Of a DNA stretch of 64,000 nt, positions 45,884 to 60,306 are shown piece by piece. Each line of letters begins with the position of its first letter. The first letter of the stretch is position 1. Position numbers and translations under genes: made by a program. The notes beneath the pieces are model-generated. The model searched no databases. It was given only the letters and a program-made list of their open reading frames with translations, and had not been told where the DNA came from. Origin of the DNA: Skeletonema tropicum (taxonomy: Eukaryota; Bacillariophyta; Thalassiosirophyceae; Thalassiosirales; Thalassiosiraceae); contig CM074145.1 of assembly GCA_037178625.1 (NCBI GenBank), forward strand, positions 1,736,001-1,800,000, in the 5' to 3' direction.

Positions 45884-47565
45884 GACACTGCACGGCGAGG
45901 TAACATTTCTAAAAACACTAACTATTCAACTACAATCGAACCCAACAAGCCAATCCAACTAACTACTTACACAAACCTAACATGACGTTGCTGCGGCTAG
46001 GCATCATCTTGCCCGTGCTGGCACTCCTCCCATTCAATACACAACAGCAATTGTATTATCAACCACCCTCTTCTCTTCGTCTACGCAAATGTCCCTCCTA
46101 CTTCATCAACGAGGCAGTAGATTTACTCGCAAGCGAAACAAGTCAAGATCAGGATCATCCTCCGATGCATCATCTGATGGATTGACTCTCGGTGATATGC
46201 AGCTGCGGGGGACCTCGGAAACCGCATAGTGACCTGCCATAACGGGAGGAGGTACATTAGGGATCACCTTCCACTTTAGTTTTGGGTTCGGTGGAGAGCA
46301 AGGTGAATTTTGACTTCGACTGTTTTAGTTCAGCCGTCTGCTTCTTGGTCTTGGCAAGTCTTGGGCTTGGGATTCGAGAAGGATTCATTTGATCAAAATA
46401 CGAGGACCGCCGCAGACCTCGAACGGTCGCACTTGAAGGCGCTGCGCTTCTTCTTAAGAATGCTTGTGAGTTATTGTTATGAATGCCTGTAATTGTAATG
46501 GAAGTAGCTTTGTTGATGTGGAGAGAGGGAAGACCTCGTTCATCTTTCCCATAAGCGTTTTGGCATAATGATTTCTCGAATGGCAATGGATTTATCAACT
46601 TCAATACACAAGCAACTTGTACTTGATGACACAGTCAGCTTCCACTGGTCGGGCGGCGAAATCCATGTAGGCTTCGTATCTCAACTTGTAAAGGATTCTC
46701 TGTCGCTGGAAATTCTTAGATATGTTCGATCCGTGCGATGGCTTGCTCGTGAGACTGGTCAGGGTAGAGGCAAAAGCGTGCGCGTTGGCATGGATATATT
46801 CGGCCTTGTCCTTGTGATTGCCTGTAGATAGCCTAATATCCTTAGTAGTTGGCTTTAGTTTCAATCTTTCTTTCGAGCTTGTTCGCCATCTAGATCTGGT
46901 TGGGCAGACAGGGTTTGCGTTTGCGTTTGCGTTTGCGTTTGCTGCAGTCTTGTTCTCGTCGACTAAGTGAGAGAGGCTGCTTCATTTCGGAATCGCCCTC
47001 TATCTCCCTCTATTTCGACTATTTATTTCCAGTCCTAGAATTTCATTAAGATTGTTTCTCCTTGCAAGGAGTACTTAGGTGACTCGTCGATCTCTGTGTC
47101 GAATTCCCCCAATGATGCAGTACTGTGAAATAGATCGTAAAGGCTTTGGGTAGAGATGTGAGAGATAGGCGTCCGAAGAGACAATTACAATTGCATGAAT
47201 CAACCTGAAATGTCGTTAATGCAGCCACACTCGATGAAGAGGATGAGTTGGATCGCACCTCCTACCTCCACTCGCCTCCTACTTCCTTCGCTCAAATGGT
47301 AAAGAAGCACACCACATGAATCTGAATTTGGAAGTAGCTTCATCAATGTCAATGTAGCCAGCAAAGACAACGAAATTATGTTACATTGATAGCAGGCACA
47401 GATAAGTAAGCAAGTACAATAGCAGCGATGAGGAGAAGTAAGTGCGAGCCAAAAGGCAAAAGGGCGAACAGCAAACAGGGTGGACGGATGACATGACGCG
47501 ATCGAGCGACGAGCGAAGGGCCGAGCAAAATGTAGCAAGATGAGATGCAAAAGGAAAAGAAGCAA

Positions 47566-47683
47566 AAGAACAACACCAGGGATTCCAACGTGGTCCCCCA
47601 CCGTAGTACTAACCTGGCCCGACAGTGCTTAACTTCGCTGAGCAGACGGGAAGCGGTGCTGTCACTGTGGTATGGTCGTTCCT
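47566..47683 (-). rRNA. 5S ribosomal RNA, unit 17
   Basis: Same as unit 1. Confidence 0.95.
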
Positions 47684-49366
47684 GACACTGCACGGCGAGG
47701 TAACATTTCTGTAAAACACACTAACTATTCAACTACAATCGAACCCAACAAGCCAATCCAACTAACTACTTACACAAACCTAACATGACGTTGCTGCGGC
47801 TAGGCATCATCTTGCCCGTGCTGGCACTCCTCCCATCAATACACAACAGCAATTGTATTATCAACCACCCTCTTCTCTTCGTCTACGCAAATGTCCCTCC
47901 TACTTCATCACGAGGCAGTAGATTTACTCGCAAGCGAAACAAGTCAAGATCAGGATCATCCTCCGATGCATCATCTGATGGATTGACTCTCGGTGATATG
48001 CAGCTGCGGGGGACCTCGGAAACCGCATAGTGACCTGCCATAACGGGAGGAGGTACATTAGGGATCACCTTCCACTTTAGTTTTGGGTTCGGTGGAGAGC
48101 AAGGTGAATTTTGACTTCGACTGTTTTAGTTCAGCCGTCTGCTTCTTGGTCTTGGCAAGTCTTGGTCTTGGGATTCGAGAAGGATTCATTTGATCAAAAT
48201 ACGAGGACCGCCGCAGACCTCGAACGGTCGCACTTGAAGGCGCTGCGCTTCTTCTTAAGAATGCTTGTGAGTTATTGTTATGAATGCCTGTAATTGTAAT
48301 GGAAGTAGCTTTGTTGATGTGGAGAGAGGGAAGACCTCGTTCATCTTTCCCATAAGCGTTTTGGCATAATGATTTCTCGAATGGCAATGGATTTATCAAC
48401 TTCAATACACAAGCAACTTGTACTTGATGACACAGTCAGCTTCCACTGGTCGGGCGGCGAAATCCATGTAGGCTTCGTATCTCAACTTGTAAAGGAATTC
48501 TCTGTCGCTGGAAATTCTTAGATATGTTCGATCCGTGCGATGGCTTGCTCGTGAGACTGGTCAGGGTAGAGGCAAAAGCGTGCGCGTTGGCATGGATATA
48601 TTCGGCCTTGTCCTTGTGATTGCCTGTAGATAGCCTAATATCCTTAGTAGTTGGCTTTAGTTTCAATCTTTCTTTCGAGCTTGTTCGCCATCTAGATCTG
48701 GTTGGGCAGACAGGGTTTGCGTTTGCGTTTGCGTTTTGCTGCAGTCTTGTTCTCGTCGACTAAGTGAGAGAGGCTGCTTCATTTCGGAATCGCCCTCTAT
48801 CTCCCTCTATTTCGACTATTTATTTCCAGTCCTAGAATTTCATTAAGATTGTTTCTCCTTGCAAGGAGTACTTAGGTGACTCGTCGATCTCTGTGTCGAA
48901 TTCCCCCAATGATGCAGTACTGTGAAATAGATCGTAAAGGCTTTGGGTAGAGATGTGAGAGATAGGCGTCCGAAGAGACAATTACAATTGCATGAATCAA
49001 CCTGAAATGTCGTTAATGCAGCCACACTCGATGAAGAGGATGAGTTGGATCGCACCTCCTACCTCCACTCGCCTCCTACTTCCACTCGCTCAAATGGTAA
49101 AGAAGCACACCACATGAATCTGAATTTGGAAGTAGCTTCATCAATGTCAATGTAGCCAGCAAAGACAACGAAATTATGTTACATTGATAGCAGGCACAGA
49201 TAAGTAAGCAAGTACAATAGCAGCGATGAGGAGAAGTAAGTGCGAGCCAAAAGGCAAAAGGGCGAACAGCAAACAGGGTGGACGGATGACATGACGCGAT
49301 CGAGCGACGAGCGAAGGGCCGAGCAATGTAATGTAGCAAGATGAGATGCAAAAGGAAAAGAAGCAA

Positions 49367-49484
49367 AAGAACAACACCAGGGATTCCAACGTGGTCCCCC
49401 ACCGTAGTACTAACCTGGCCCGACAGTGCTTAACTTCGCTGAGCAGACGGGAAGCGGTGCTGTCACTGTGGTATGGTCGTTCCT
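49367..49484 (-). rRNA. 5S ribosomal RNA, unit 18
   Basis: Same as unit 1. The spacer downstream of it has an altered ATGTAATGTAG at 49325-49335. Confidence 0.95.
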
Positions 49485-51165
49485 GACACTGCACGGCGAG
49501 GTAACATTTCTAAACACACTAACTATTCAACTACAATCGAACCCAACAAGCCAATCCAACTAACTACTTACACAAACCTAACATGACGTTGCTGCGGCTA
49601 GGCATCATCTTGCCCGCTGGCGGCACTCCTCCCATCAATACACAACAGCAATTGTATTATCAACCACCCTCTTCTCTTCGTCTACGCAAATGTCCCTCCT
49701 ACTTCATCACGAGGCAGTAGATTTACTCGCAAGCGAAACAAGTCAAGATCAGGATCATCCTCCGATGCATCATCTGATGGATTGACTCTCGGTGATATGC
49801 AGCTGCGGGGGACCTCGAAACCGCATAGTGACCTGCCATAACGGGAGGAGGTACATTAGGGATCACCTTCCACTTTAGTTTTGGTTTCGGTGAGAGCAAG
49901 GTGAATTTTGACTTCGACTGTTTTAGTTCAGCCGTCTGCTTCTTGGTCTTGGCAAGTCTTGGTCTTGGGATTCGAGAAGGATTCATTTTGATCAAAATAC
50001 GAGGACCGCCGCAGACCTCGAACGGTCGCACTTGAAGGCGCTGCGCTTCTTCTTAAGAATGCTTGTGAGTTATTGTTATGAATGCCTGTAATTGTAATGG
50101 AAGTAGCTTTGTTGATGTGGAGAGAGGGAAGACCTCGTTCATCTTTCCCATAAGCGTTTTGGACATAATGATTTCTCGAATGGCAATGGATTTATCAACT
50201 TCAATACACAAGCAACTTGTACTTGATGACACAGTCAGCTTCCACTGGTCGGGCGGCGAAATCCATGTAGGCTTCGTATCTCAACTTGTAAAGGAATTCT
50301 CTGTCGCTGGAAATTCTTAGATATGTTCGATCCGTGCGATGGCTTGCTCGTGAGACTGGTCAGGGTAGAGGCAAAAGCGTGCGCGTTGGCATGGATATAT
50401 TCGGCCTTGTCCTTGTGATTGCCTGTAGATAGCCTAATATCCTTAGTAGTTGGCTTTAGTTTCAATCTTTCTTTCGAGCTTGTTCGCCATCTAGATCTGG
50501 TTGGGCAGACAGGGTTTGCGTTTGCGTTTTGCGTTTGCTGCAGTCTTGTTCTCGTCGACTAAGTGAGAGAGGCTGCTTCATTTCGGAATCGCCCTCTATC
50601 TCCCTCTATTTCGACTATTTATTTTCCAGTCCTAGAATTTCATTAAGATTGTTTCTCCTTGCAAGGAGTACTTAGGTGACTCGTCGATCTCTGTGTCGAA
50701 TTCCCCCAATGATGCAGTACTGTGAAATAGATCGTAAAGGCTTTGGGTAGAGATGTGAGAGATAGGCGTCCGAAGAGACAATTACAATTGCATGAATCAA
50801 CCTGAAATGTCGTTAATGCAGCCACACTCGATGAAGAGGATGAGTTGGATCGCACCTCCTACCTCCACTCGCCTCCTACTTCCACTCGCTCAAATGGTAA
50901 AGAAGCACACCACATGAATCTGAATTTGGAAGTAGCTTCATCAATGTCACTGTAGCCAGCAAAGACAACGAAATTATGTTACATTGATAGCAGGCACAGA
51001 TAAGTAAGCAAGTACAATAGCAGCGATGAGGAGAAGTAAGTGCGGAGCCAAAAGGCAAAAGGGCGAACAGCAAACAGGGTGGACGGATGACATGACGCGA
51101 TCGAGCGACGAGCGAAGGGCCGAGCAAAAATGTAGCAAGATGAGATGCAAAAGGAAAAGAAGCAA

Positions 51166-51284
51166 AAGAACAACACCAGGGATTCCAACGTGGTCCCCCA
51201 CCGTAGTACTAACCTGGCCCGACAGTGCTTAACTTCGCTGAGCAGACGGGAAGCGGTGCTGTCACTGTGGTATGGTCCGTTCCT
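51166..51284 (-). rRNA. 5S ribosomal RNA, unit 19 (1-bp insertion)
   Basis: 119 nt. The plus strand has GGTCCGTTCC instead of GGTCGTTCC, adding one base inside the 5' strand of helix I. Confidence 0.9.
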
Positions 51285-52971
51285 GACACTGCACGGCGAG
51301 GTAACATTTCTAAACACACTAACTATTCAACTACAATCGAACCCAACAAGCCAATCCAACTAACTACTTACACAAACCTAACATGACGTTGCTGCGGCTA
51401 GGCATCATCTTGCCCGTGCTGGCACTCCTCCCATCAATACACAACAGCAATTGTATTATCAACCACCCTCTTCTCTTCGTCTACGCAAATGTCCCTCCTA
51501 CTTCATCACGAGGCAGTAGATTTACTCGCAAGCGAAACAAGTCAAGATCAGGATCATCCTCCGATGCATCATCTGATGGATTGACTCTCGGTGATATGCA
51601 GCTGCGGGGGACCTCGGAAACCGCATAGTGACCTGCCATAACGGGAGGAGGTACATTAGGGATCACCTTCCACTTTAGTTTTGGGTTCGGTGGAGAGCAA
51701 GGTGAATTTTGACTTCGACTGTTTTAGTTCAGCCGTCTGCTTCTTGGTCTTGGCAAGTCTTGGTCTTGGGATTCGAGAAGGATTCATTTGATCATCAAAA
51801 TACGAGGACCGCCGCAGACCTCGAACGGTCGCACTTGAAGGCGCTGCGCTTCTTCTTAAGAATGCTTGTGAGTTATTGTTTATGAATGCCTGTAATTGTA
51901 ATGGAAGTAGCTTTGTTGATGTGGAGAGAGGGAAGACCTCGTTCATCTTTCCCATAAGCGTTTTTGACATAATGATTTCTCGAATGGCAATGGATTTATC
52001 AACTTCAATACACAAGCAACTTGTACTTGATGACACAGTCAGCTTCCACTGGTCGGGCGGCGAAATCCATGTAGGCTTCGTATCTCAACTTGTAAAGGAA
52101 TTCTCTGTCGCTGGAAATTCTTAGATATGTTCGATCCGTGCGATGGCTTGCTCGTGAGACTGGTCAGGGTAGAGGCAAAAGCGTGCGCGTTGGCATGGAT
52201 ATATTCGGCCTTGTCCTTGTGATTGCCTGTAGATAGCCTAATATCCTTAGTAGTTGGCTTTAGTTTCAATCTTTCTTTCGAGCTTGTTCGCCATCTAGAT
52301 CTGGTTGGGCAGACAGGGTTTGCGTTTGCGTTTGCGTTTGCTGCAGTCTTGTTCTCGTCGACTAAGTGAGAGAGGCTGCTTCATTTCGGAATCGCCCTCT
52401 ATCTCCCTCTATTTCGACTATTTATTTCCAGTCCTAGAATTTTCATTAAGATTGTTTCTCCTTGCAAGGAGTACTTAGGTGACTCGTCGATCTCTGTGTC
52501 GATTCCCCCAATGATGCAGTACTGTGAAATAGATCGTAAAGGCTTTGGGTAGAGATGTGAGAGATAGGCGTCCGAAGAGACAATTACAATTGCATGAATC
52601 AACCTGAAATGTCGTTAATGCAGCCACACTCGATGAAGAGGATGAGTTGGATCGCACCTCCTACCTCCACTCGCCTCCTACTTCCACTCGCTCAAATGGT
52701 AAAGAAGCACACCACATGAATCTGAATTTGGAAGTAGCTTCATCAATGTCACTGTAGCCAGCAAAGACAACGAAATTATGTTACATTGATAGCAGGCACA
52801 GATAAGTAAGCAAGTACAATAGCAGCGATGAGGAGAAGTAAGTGCGGAGCCAAAAGGCAAAGGGCGAACAGCAAACAGGGTGGACGGATGACATGACGCG
52901 ATCGAGCGACGAGCGAAGGGCCGAGCAAAATGTATATGTAGCAAGATGAGATGCAAAAGGAAAAGAAGCAA

Positions 52972-53089
52972 AAGAACAACACCAGGGATTCCAACGTGGT
53001 CCCCCACCGTAGTACTAACCTGGCCCGACAGTGCTTAACTTCGCTGAGCAGACGGGAAGCGGTGCTGTCACTGTGGTATGGTCGTTCCT
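52972..53089 (-). rRNA. 5S ribosomal RNA, unit 20
   Basis: Same as unit 1. An ATGTATATGTAG form lies about 45 bp past the 3' end. Confidence 0.95.
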
Positions 53090-54778
53090 GACACTGCACG
53101 GCGAGGTAACATTTGTAAAACACACTAACTATTCAACTACAATCGAACCCAACAAGCCAATCCAACTAACTACTTACACAAACCTAACATGACGTTGCTG
53201 CGGCTAGGCATCATCTTGCCCGTGCTGGCACTCCTCCCATCAATACACAACAGCAATTGTATTATCAACCACCCTCTTCTCTTCGTCTACGCAAATGTCC
53301 CTCCTACTTCATCACGAGGCAGTAGATTTACTCGCAAGCGAAACAAGTCAAGATCAGGATCATCCTCCGATGCATCATCTGATGGATTGACTCTCGGTGA
53401 TATGCAGCTGCGGGGGACCTCGGAAACCGCATAGTGACCTGCCATAACGGGAGGAGGTACATTAGGGATCACCTTCCACTTTAGTTTTGGGTTCGGTGGA
53501 GAGCAAGGTGAATTTTGACTTCGACTGTTTTAGTTCAGCCGTCTGCTTCTTGGTCTTGGCAAGTCTTGGGCTTGGGATTCGAGAAGGATTCATTTGATCA
53601 AAATACGAGGACCGCCGCAGACCTCGAACGGTCGCACTTGAAGGCGCTGCGCTTCTTCTTAAGAATGCTTGTGAGTTATTGTTATGAATGCCTGTAATTG
53701 TAATGGAAGTAGCTTTGTTGATGTGGAGAGAGGGAAGACCTCGTTCATCTTTCCCATAAGCGTTTTGGCATAATGATTTCTCGAATGGCAATGGATTTAT
53801 CAACTTCAATACACAAGCAACTTGTACTTGATGACACAGTCAGCTTCCACTGGTCGGGCGGCGAAATCCATGTAGGCTTCGTATCTCAACTTGTAAAGGA
53901 TTTCTCTGTCGCTGGAAATTCTTAGATATGTTCGATCCGTGCGATGGCTTGCTCGTGAGACTGGTCAGGGTAGAGGCAAAAGCGTGCGCGTTGGCATGGA
54001 TATATTCGGCCTTGTCCTTGTGATTGCCTGTAGATAGCCTAATATCCTTAGTAGTTGGCTTTAGTTTCAATCTTTCTTTCGAGCTTGTTCGCCATCTAGA
54101 TCTGGTTGGGCAGACAGGGTTTGCGTTTGCGTTTGCGTTTGCGTTTGCTGCAGTCTTGTTCTCGTCGACTAAGTGAGAGAGGCTGCTTCATTTCGGAATC
54201 GCCCTCTATCCCTCTATTTCGACTATTTATTTCCAGTCCTAGAATTTCATTAAGATTGTTTCTCCTTGCAAGGAGTACTTAGGTGACTCGTCGATCTCTG
54301 TGTCGAATTCCCCCAATGATGCAGTACTGTGAAATAGATCGTAAAGGCTTTGGGTAGAGATGTGAGAGATAGGCGTCCGAAGAGACAATTACAATTGCAT
54401 GAATCAACCTGAAATGTCGTTAATGCAGCCACACTCGATGAAGAGGATGAGTTGGATCGCACCTCCTACCTCCACTCGCCTCCTACTTCCTTCGCTCAAA
54501 TGGTAAAGAAGCACACCACATGAATCTGAATTTGGAAGTAGCTTCATCGATGTCGATGTCAATGTAGCCAGCAAAGACAACGAAATTATGTTACATTGAT
54601 AGCAGGCACAGATAAGTTAGCAAGTACAATAGCAGCGATGAGGAGAAGTAAGTGCGAGCCAAAAGGCAAAAGGGCGAACAGCAAACAGGGTGGTGGACGG
54701 ATGACATGACGCGATCGAGCGACGAGCGAAGGGCCGAGCAAAATGTAGCAAGATGAGATGCAAAAGGAAAAGAAGCAA

Positions 54779-54898
54779 AAGAACAACACCAGGGATTCCA
54801 ACGTGGTCCCCACCGTAGTACTACTAACCTGGCCCGACAGTGCTTAACTTCGCTGAGCAGACGGGAAGCGGTGCTGTCACTGTGGTATGGTCGTTCCT
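54779..54898 (-). rRNA. 5S ribosomal RNA, unit 21 (two indels)
   Basis: 120 nt. One C is missing from the GTCCCCC run, which lies in the box C region, and three bases are added in GTAGTACTACTAACC. Both changes fall in the loop E/helix V half, so this copy is the most likely of all to be non-functional. Confidence 0.88.
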
Positions 54899-56583
54899 GA
54901 CACTGCACGGCGAGGTAACATTTCTAAAACACACTAACTATTCAACTACAATCGAACCCAACAAGCCAATCCAACTAACTACTTACACAAACCTAACATG
55001 ACGTTGCTGCGGCTAGGCATCATCTTGCCCGTGCTGGCACTCCTCCCATCAATACACAACAGCAATTGTATTATCAACCACCCTCTTCTCTTCGTCTACG
55101 CAAATGTCCCTCCTACTTCATCACGAGGCAGTAGATTTACTCGCAAGCGAAACAAGTCAAGATCAGGATCATCCTCCGATGCATCATCTGATGGATTGAC
55201 TCTCGGTGATATGCAGCTGCGGGGGACCTCGGAAACCGCATAGTGACCTGCCATAACGGGAGGAGGTACATTAGGGATCACCTTCCACTTTAGTTTTGGG
55301 TTCGGTGGAGAGCAAGGTGAATTTTGACTTCGACTGTTTTTAGTTCAGCCGTCTGCTTCTTGGTCTTGGCAAGTCTTGGTCTTGGGATTCGAGAAGGATT
55401 CATTTGATCAAAATACGAGGACCGCCGCAGACCTCGAACGGTCGCACTTGAAGGCGCTGCGCTTCTTCTTAAGAATGCTTGTGAGTTATTGTTATGAATG
55501 CCTGTAATTGTAATGGAAGTAGCTTTGTTGATGTGGAGAGAGGGAAGACCTCGTTCATCTTTCCCATAAGCGTTTTGGCATAATGATTTCTCGAATGGCA
55601 ATGGATTTATCAACTTCAATACACAAGCAACTTGTACTTGATGACACAGTCAGCTTCCACTGGTCGGGCGGCGAAATCCATGTAGGCTTCGTATCTCAAC
55701 TTGTAAAGGAATTCTCTGTCGCTGGAAATTCTTAGATATGTTCGATCCGTGCGATGGCTTGCTCGTGAGACTGGTCAGGGTAGAGGCAAAAGCGTGCGCG
55801 TTGGCATGGATATATTCGGCCTTGTCCTTGTGATTGCCTGTAGATAGCCTAATATCCTTAGTAGTTGGCTTTAGTTTCAATCTTTCTTTCGAGCTTGTTC
55901 GCCATCTAGATCTGGTTGGGCAGACAGGGTTTGCGTTTGCGTTTGCGTTTGCTGCAGTCTTGTTCTCGTCGACTAAGTGAGAGAGGCTGCTTCATTTCGG
56001 AATCGCCCTCTATCTCCCTCTATTTCGACTATTTATTTCCAGTCCTAGAATTTCATTAAGATTGTTTCTCCTTGCAAGGAGTACTTAGGTGACTCGTCGA
56101 TCTCTGTGTCGAATTCCCCCAATGATGCAGTACTGTGAAATAGATCGTAAAGGCTTTGGGTAGAGATGTGAGAGATAGGCGTCCGAAGAGACAATTACAA
56201 TTGCATGAATCAACCTGAAATGTCGTTAATGCAGCCACACTCGATGAAGAGGATGAGTTGGATCGCACCTCCTACCTCCACTCGCCTCCTACTTCCACTC
56301 GCTCAAATGGTAAAGAAGCACACCACATGAATCTGAATTTGGAAGTAGCTTCATCAATGTCAACTGTAGCCAGCAAAGACAACGAAATTATGTTACATTG
56401 AGCAGCAGCACAGATAAGTAAGCAAGTACAATAGCAGCGATGAGGAGAAGTAAGTGCGAGCCAAAAGGCAAAAGGGCGAACAGCAAACAGGGTGGACGGA
56501 TGACATGACGCGATCGAGCGACGAGCGAAGGGCCGAGCAAAATGTATATGTAGCAAGATGAGATGCAAAAGGAAAAGAAGCAA

Positions 56584-56701
56584 AAGAACAACACCAGGGA
56601 TTCCAACGTGGTCCCCCACCGTAGTACTAACCTGGCCCGACAGTGCTTAACTTCGCTGAGCAGACGGGAAGCGGTGCTGTCACTGTGGTATGGTCGTTCC
56701 T
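56584..56701 (-). rRNA. 5S ribosomal RNA, unit 22
   Basis: Same as unit 1. Confidence 0.95.
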
Positions 56702-58388
56702 GACACTGCACGGCGAGGTAACATTTCTAAAACACACTAACTATTCAACTACAATCGAACCCAACAAGCCAATCCAACTAACTACTTACACAAAACCTAA
56801 CATGACGTTGCTGCGGCTAGGCATCATCTTGCCCGTGCTGGCACTCCTCCCATCAATACACAACAGCAATTGTATTATCAACCACCCTCTTCTCTTCGTC
56901 TACGCAAATGTCCCTCCTACTTCATCACGAGGCAGTAGATTTACTCGCAAGCGAAACAAGTCAAGATCAGGATCATCCTCCGATGCATCATCTGATGGAT
57001 TGACTCTCGGTGATATGCAGCTGCGGGGGACCTCGGAAACCGCATAGTGACCTGCCATAACGGGAGGAGGTACATTAGGGATCACCTTCCACTTTAGTTT
57101 TGGGTTCGGTGGAGAGCAAGGTGAATTTTGACTTCGACTGTTTTAGTTCAGCCGTCTGCTTCTTGGTCTTGGCAAGTCTTGGTCTTGGGATTCGAGAAGG
57201 ATTCATTTGATCAAAATACGAAGGACCGCCGCAGACCTCGAACGGTCGCACTTGAAGGCGCTGCGCTTCTTCTTAAGAATGCTTGTGAGTTTATTGTTAT
57301 GAATGCCTGTAATTGTAATGGAAGTAGCTTTTGTTGATGTGGAGAGAGGGAAGACCTCGTTCATCTTTCCCATAAGCGTTTTGGCATAATGATTTCTCGA
57401 ATGGCAATGGATTTATCAACTTCAATACACAAGCAACTTGTACTTGATGACACAGTCAGCTTCCACTGGTCGGGCGGCGAAATCCATGTAGGCTTCGTAT
57501 CTCAACTTGTAAAGGAATTCTCTGTCGCTGGAAATTCTTAGATATGTTCGATCCGTGCGATGGCTTGCTCGTGAGACTGGTCAGGGTAGAGGCAAAAGCG
57601 TGCGCGTTGGCATGGATATATTCGGCCTTGTCCTTGTGATTGCCTGTAGATAGCCTAATATCCTTAGTAGTTGGCTTTAGTTTTCAATCTTTCTTTCGAG
57701 CTTGTTCGCCCCATCTAGATCTGGTTGGGCAGACAGGGTTTGCGTTTGCGTTTGCGTTTGCTGCAGTCTTGTTCTCGTCGACTAAGTGAGAGAGGCTGCT
57801 TCATTTCGGAATCGCCCTCTATCCTCCCTCTATTTCGACTATTTATTTCCAGTCCTAGAATTTCATTAAGATTGTTTCTCCTTGCAAGGAGTACTTAGGT
57901 GACTCGTCGATCTCTGTGTCGAATTCCCCCAATGATGCAGTACTGTGAAATAGATCGTAAAGGCTTTGGTAGAGATGTGAGAGATAGGCGTCCGAAGAGA
58001 CAATTACAATTGCATGAATCAACCTGAAATGTCGTTAATGCAGCCACACTCGATGAAGAGGATGAGTTGGATCGCACCTCCTACCTCCACTCGCCTCCTA
58101 CTTCCACTCGCTCAAATGGTAAAGAAGCACACCACATGAATCTGAATTTGGAAGTAGCTTCATCAATGTCAATGTAGCCAGCAAAGACAACGAAATTATG
58201 TTACATTGATAGCAGGCACAGATAAGTAAGCAAGTACAATAGCAGCGATGAGGAGAAGTAAGTGCGAGCCAAAGGCAAAAGGGCGAACAGCCAAACAGGG
58301 TGGACGGATGACATGACGCGATCGAGCGACGAGCGAAGGGCCGAGCAAAAATATGTAGCAAGATGAGATGCAAAAGGAAAAGAAGCAA

Positions 58389-58506
58389 AAGAACAACACC
58401 AGGGATTCCAACGTGGTCCCCCACCGTAGTACTAACCTGGCCCGACAGTGCTTAACTTCGCTGAGCAGACGGGAAGCGGTGCTGTCACTGTGGTATGGTC
58501 GTTCCT
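58389..58506 (-). rRNA. 5S ribosomal RNA, unit 23
   Basis: Same as unit 1. Confidence 0.95.
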
Positions 58507-60188
58507 GACACTGCACGGCGAGGTAACATTTCTAAAACACACTAACTATTCAACTACAATCGAACCCAACAAGCCAATCCAACTAACTACTTACACAAAC
58601 CTAACATGACGTTGCTGCGGCTAGGCATCATCTTGCCCGTGCTGGCACTCCTCCCATCAATACACAACAGCAATTGTATTATCAACCACCCTCTTCTCTT
58701 CGTCTACGCAAATGTCCCTCCTACTTCATCACGAGGCAGTAGATTTACTCGCAAGCGAAACAAGTCAAGATCAGGATCATCCTCCGATGCATCATCTGAT
58801 GGATTGACTCTCGGTGATATGCAGCTGCGGGGGACTCTCGGAAACCGCATAGTGACCTGCCATAACGGGAGGAGGTACATTAGGGATCACCTTCCACTTT
58901 AGTTTTGGGTTCGGTGGAGAGCAAGGTGAATTTTGACTTCGACTGTTTTAGTTCAGCCGTCTGCTTCTTGGTCTTGGCAAGTCTTGGTCTTGGGATTCGA
59001 GAAGGATTCATTTGATCAAAATACGAGGACCGCCGCAGACCTCGAACGGTCGCACTTGAAGGCGCTGCGCTTCTTCTTAAGAATGCTTGTGAGTTATTGT
59101 TATGAATGCCTGTAATTGTAATGGAAGTAGCTTTGTTGATGTGGAGAGAGGGAAGACCTCGTTCATCTTTCCCATAAGCGTTTTGGCATAATGATTTCTC
59201 GAATGGCAATGGATTTATCAACTTCAATACACAAGCAACTTGTACTTGATGACACAGTCAGCTTCCACTGGTCGGGCGGCGAAATCCATGTAGGCTTCGT
59301 ATCTCAACTTGTAAAGGAATTCTCTGTCGCTGGAAATTCTTAGATATGTTCGATCCGTGCGATGGCTTGCTCGTGAGACTGGTCAGGGTAGAGGCAAAAG
59401 CGTGCGCGTTGGCATGGATATATTCGGCCTTGTCCTTGTGATTGCCTGTAGATAGCCTAATATCCTTAGTAGTTGGCTTTAGTTTCAATCTTTCTTTCGA
59501 GCTTGTTCGCCATCTAGATCTGGTTGGGCAGACAGGGTTTGCGTTTGCGTTTGCGTTTGCTGCAGTCTTGTTCTCGTCGACTAAGTGAGAGAGGCTGCTT
59601 CATTTCGGAATCGCCCTCTATCTCCCTCTATTTCGACTATTTATTTCCAGTCCTAGAATTTCATTAAGATTGTTTCTCCTTGCAAGGAGTACTTAGGTGA
59701 CTCGTCGATCTCTGTGTCGAATTCCCCCAATGATGCAGTACTGTGAAATAGATCGTAAAGGCTTTTGGTGGTAGAGATGTGAGAGATAGGCGTCCGAAGA
59801 GACAATTACAATTGCCATGAATCAACCTGAAATGTCGTTAATGCAGCCACACTCGATGAAGAGGATGAGTTGGATCGCACCTCCTACCTCCACTCGCCTC
59901 CTACTTCCACTCGCTCAAATGGTAAAGAAGCACACCACATGAATCTGAATTTGGAAGTAGCTTCATCAATGTCAATGTAGCCAGCAAAGACAACGAAATT
60001 ATGTTACATTGATAGCAGGCACAGATAAGTAAGCAAGTACAATAGCAGCGATGAGGAGAAGTAAGTGCGAGCCAAAAGGCAAAAGGGCGAACAGCAAACA
60101 GGGTGGACGGATGACATGACGCGATCGAGCGACGAGCGAAGGGCCGAGCAAAATGTAGCAAGATGAGATGCAAAAGGAAAAGAAGCAA

Positions 60189-60306
60189 AAGAACAACACC
60201 AGGGATTCCAACGTGGTCCCCCACCGTAGTACTAACCTGGCCCGACAGTGCTTAACTTCGCTGAGCAGACGGGAAGCGGTGCTGTCACTGTGGTATGGTC
60301 GTTCCT
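60189..60306 (-). rRNA. 5S ribosomal RNA, unit 24
   Basis: Same as unit 1. Confidence 0.95.
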
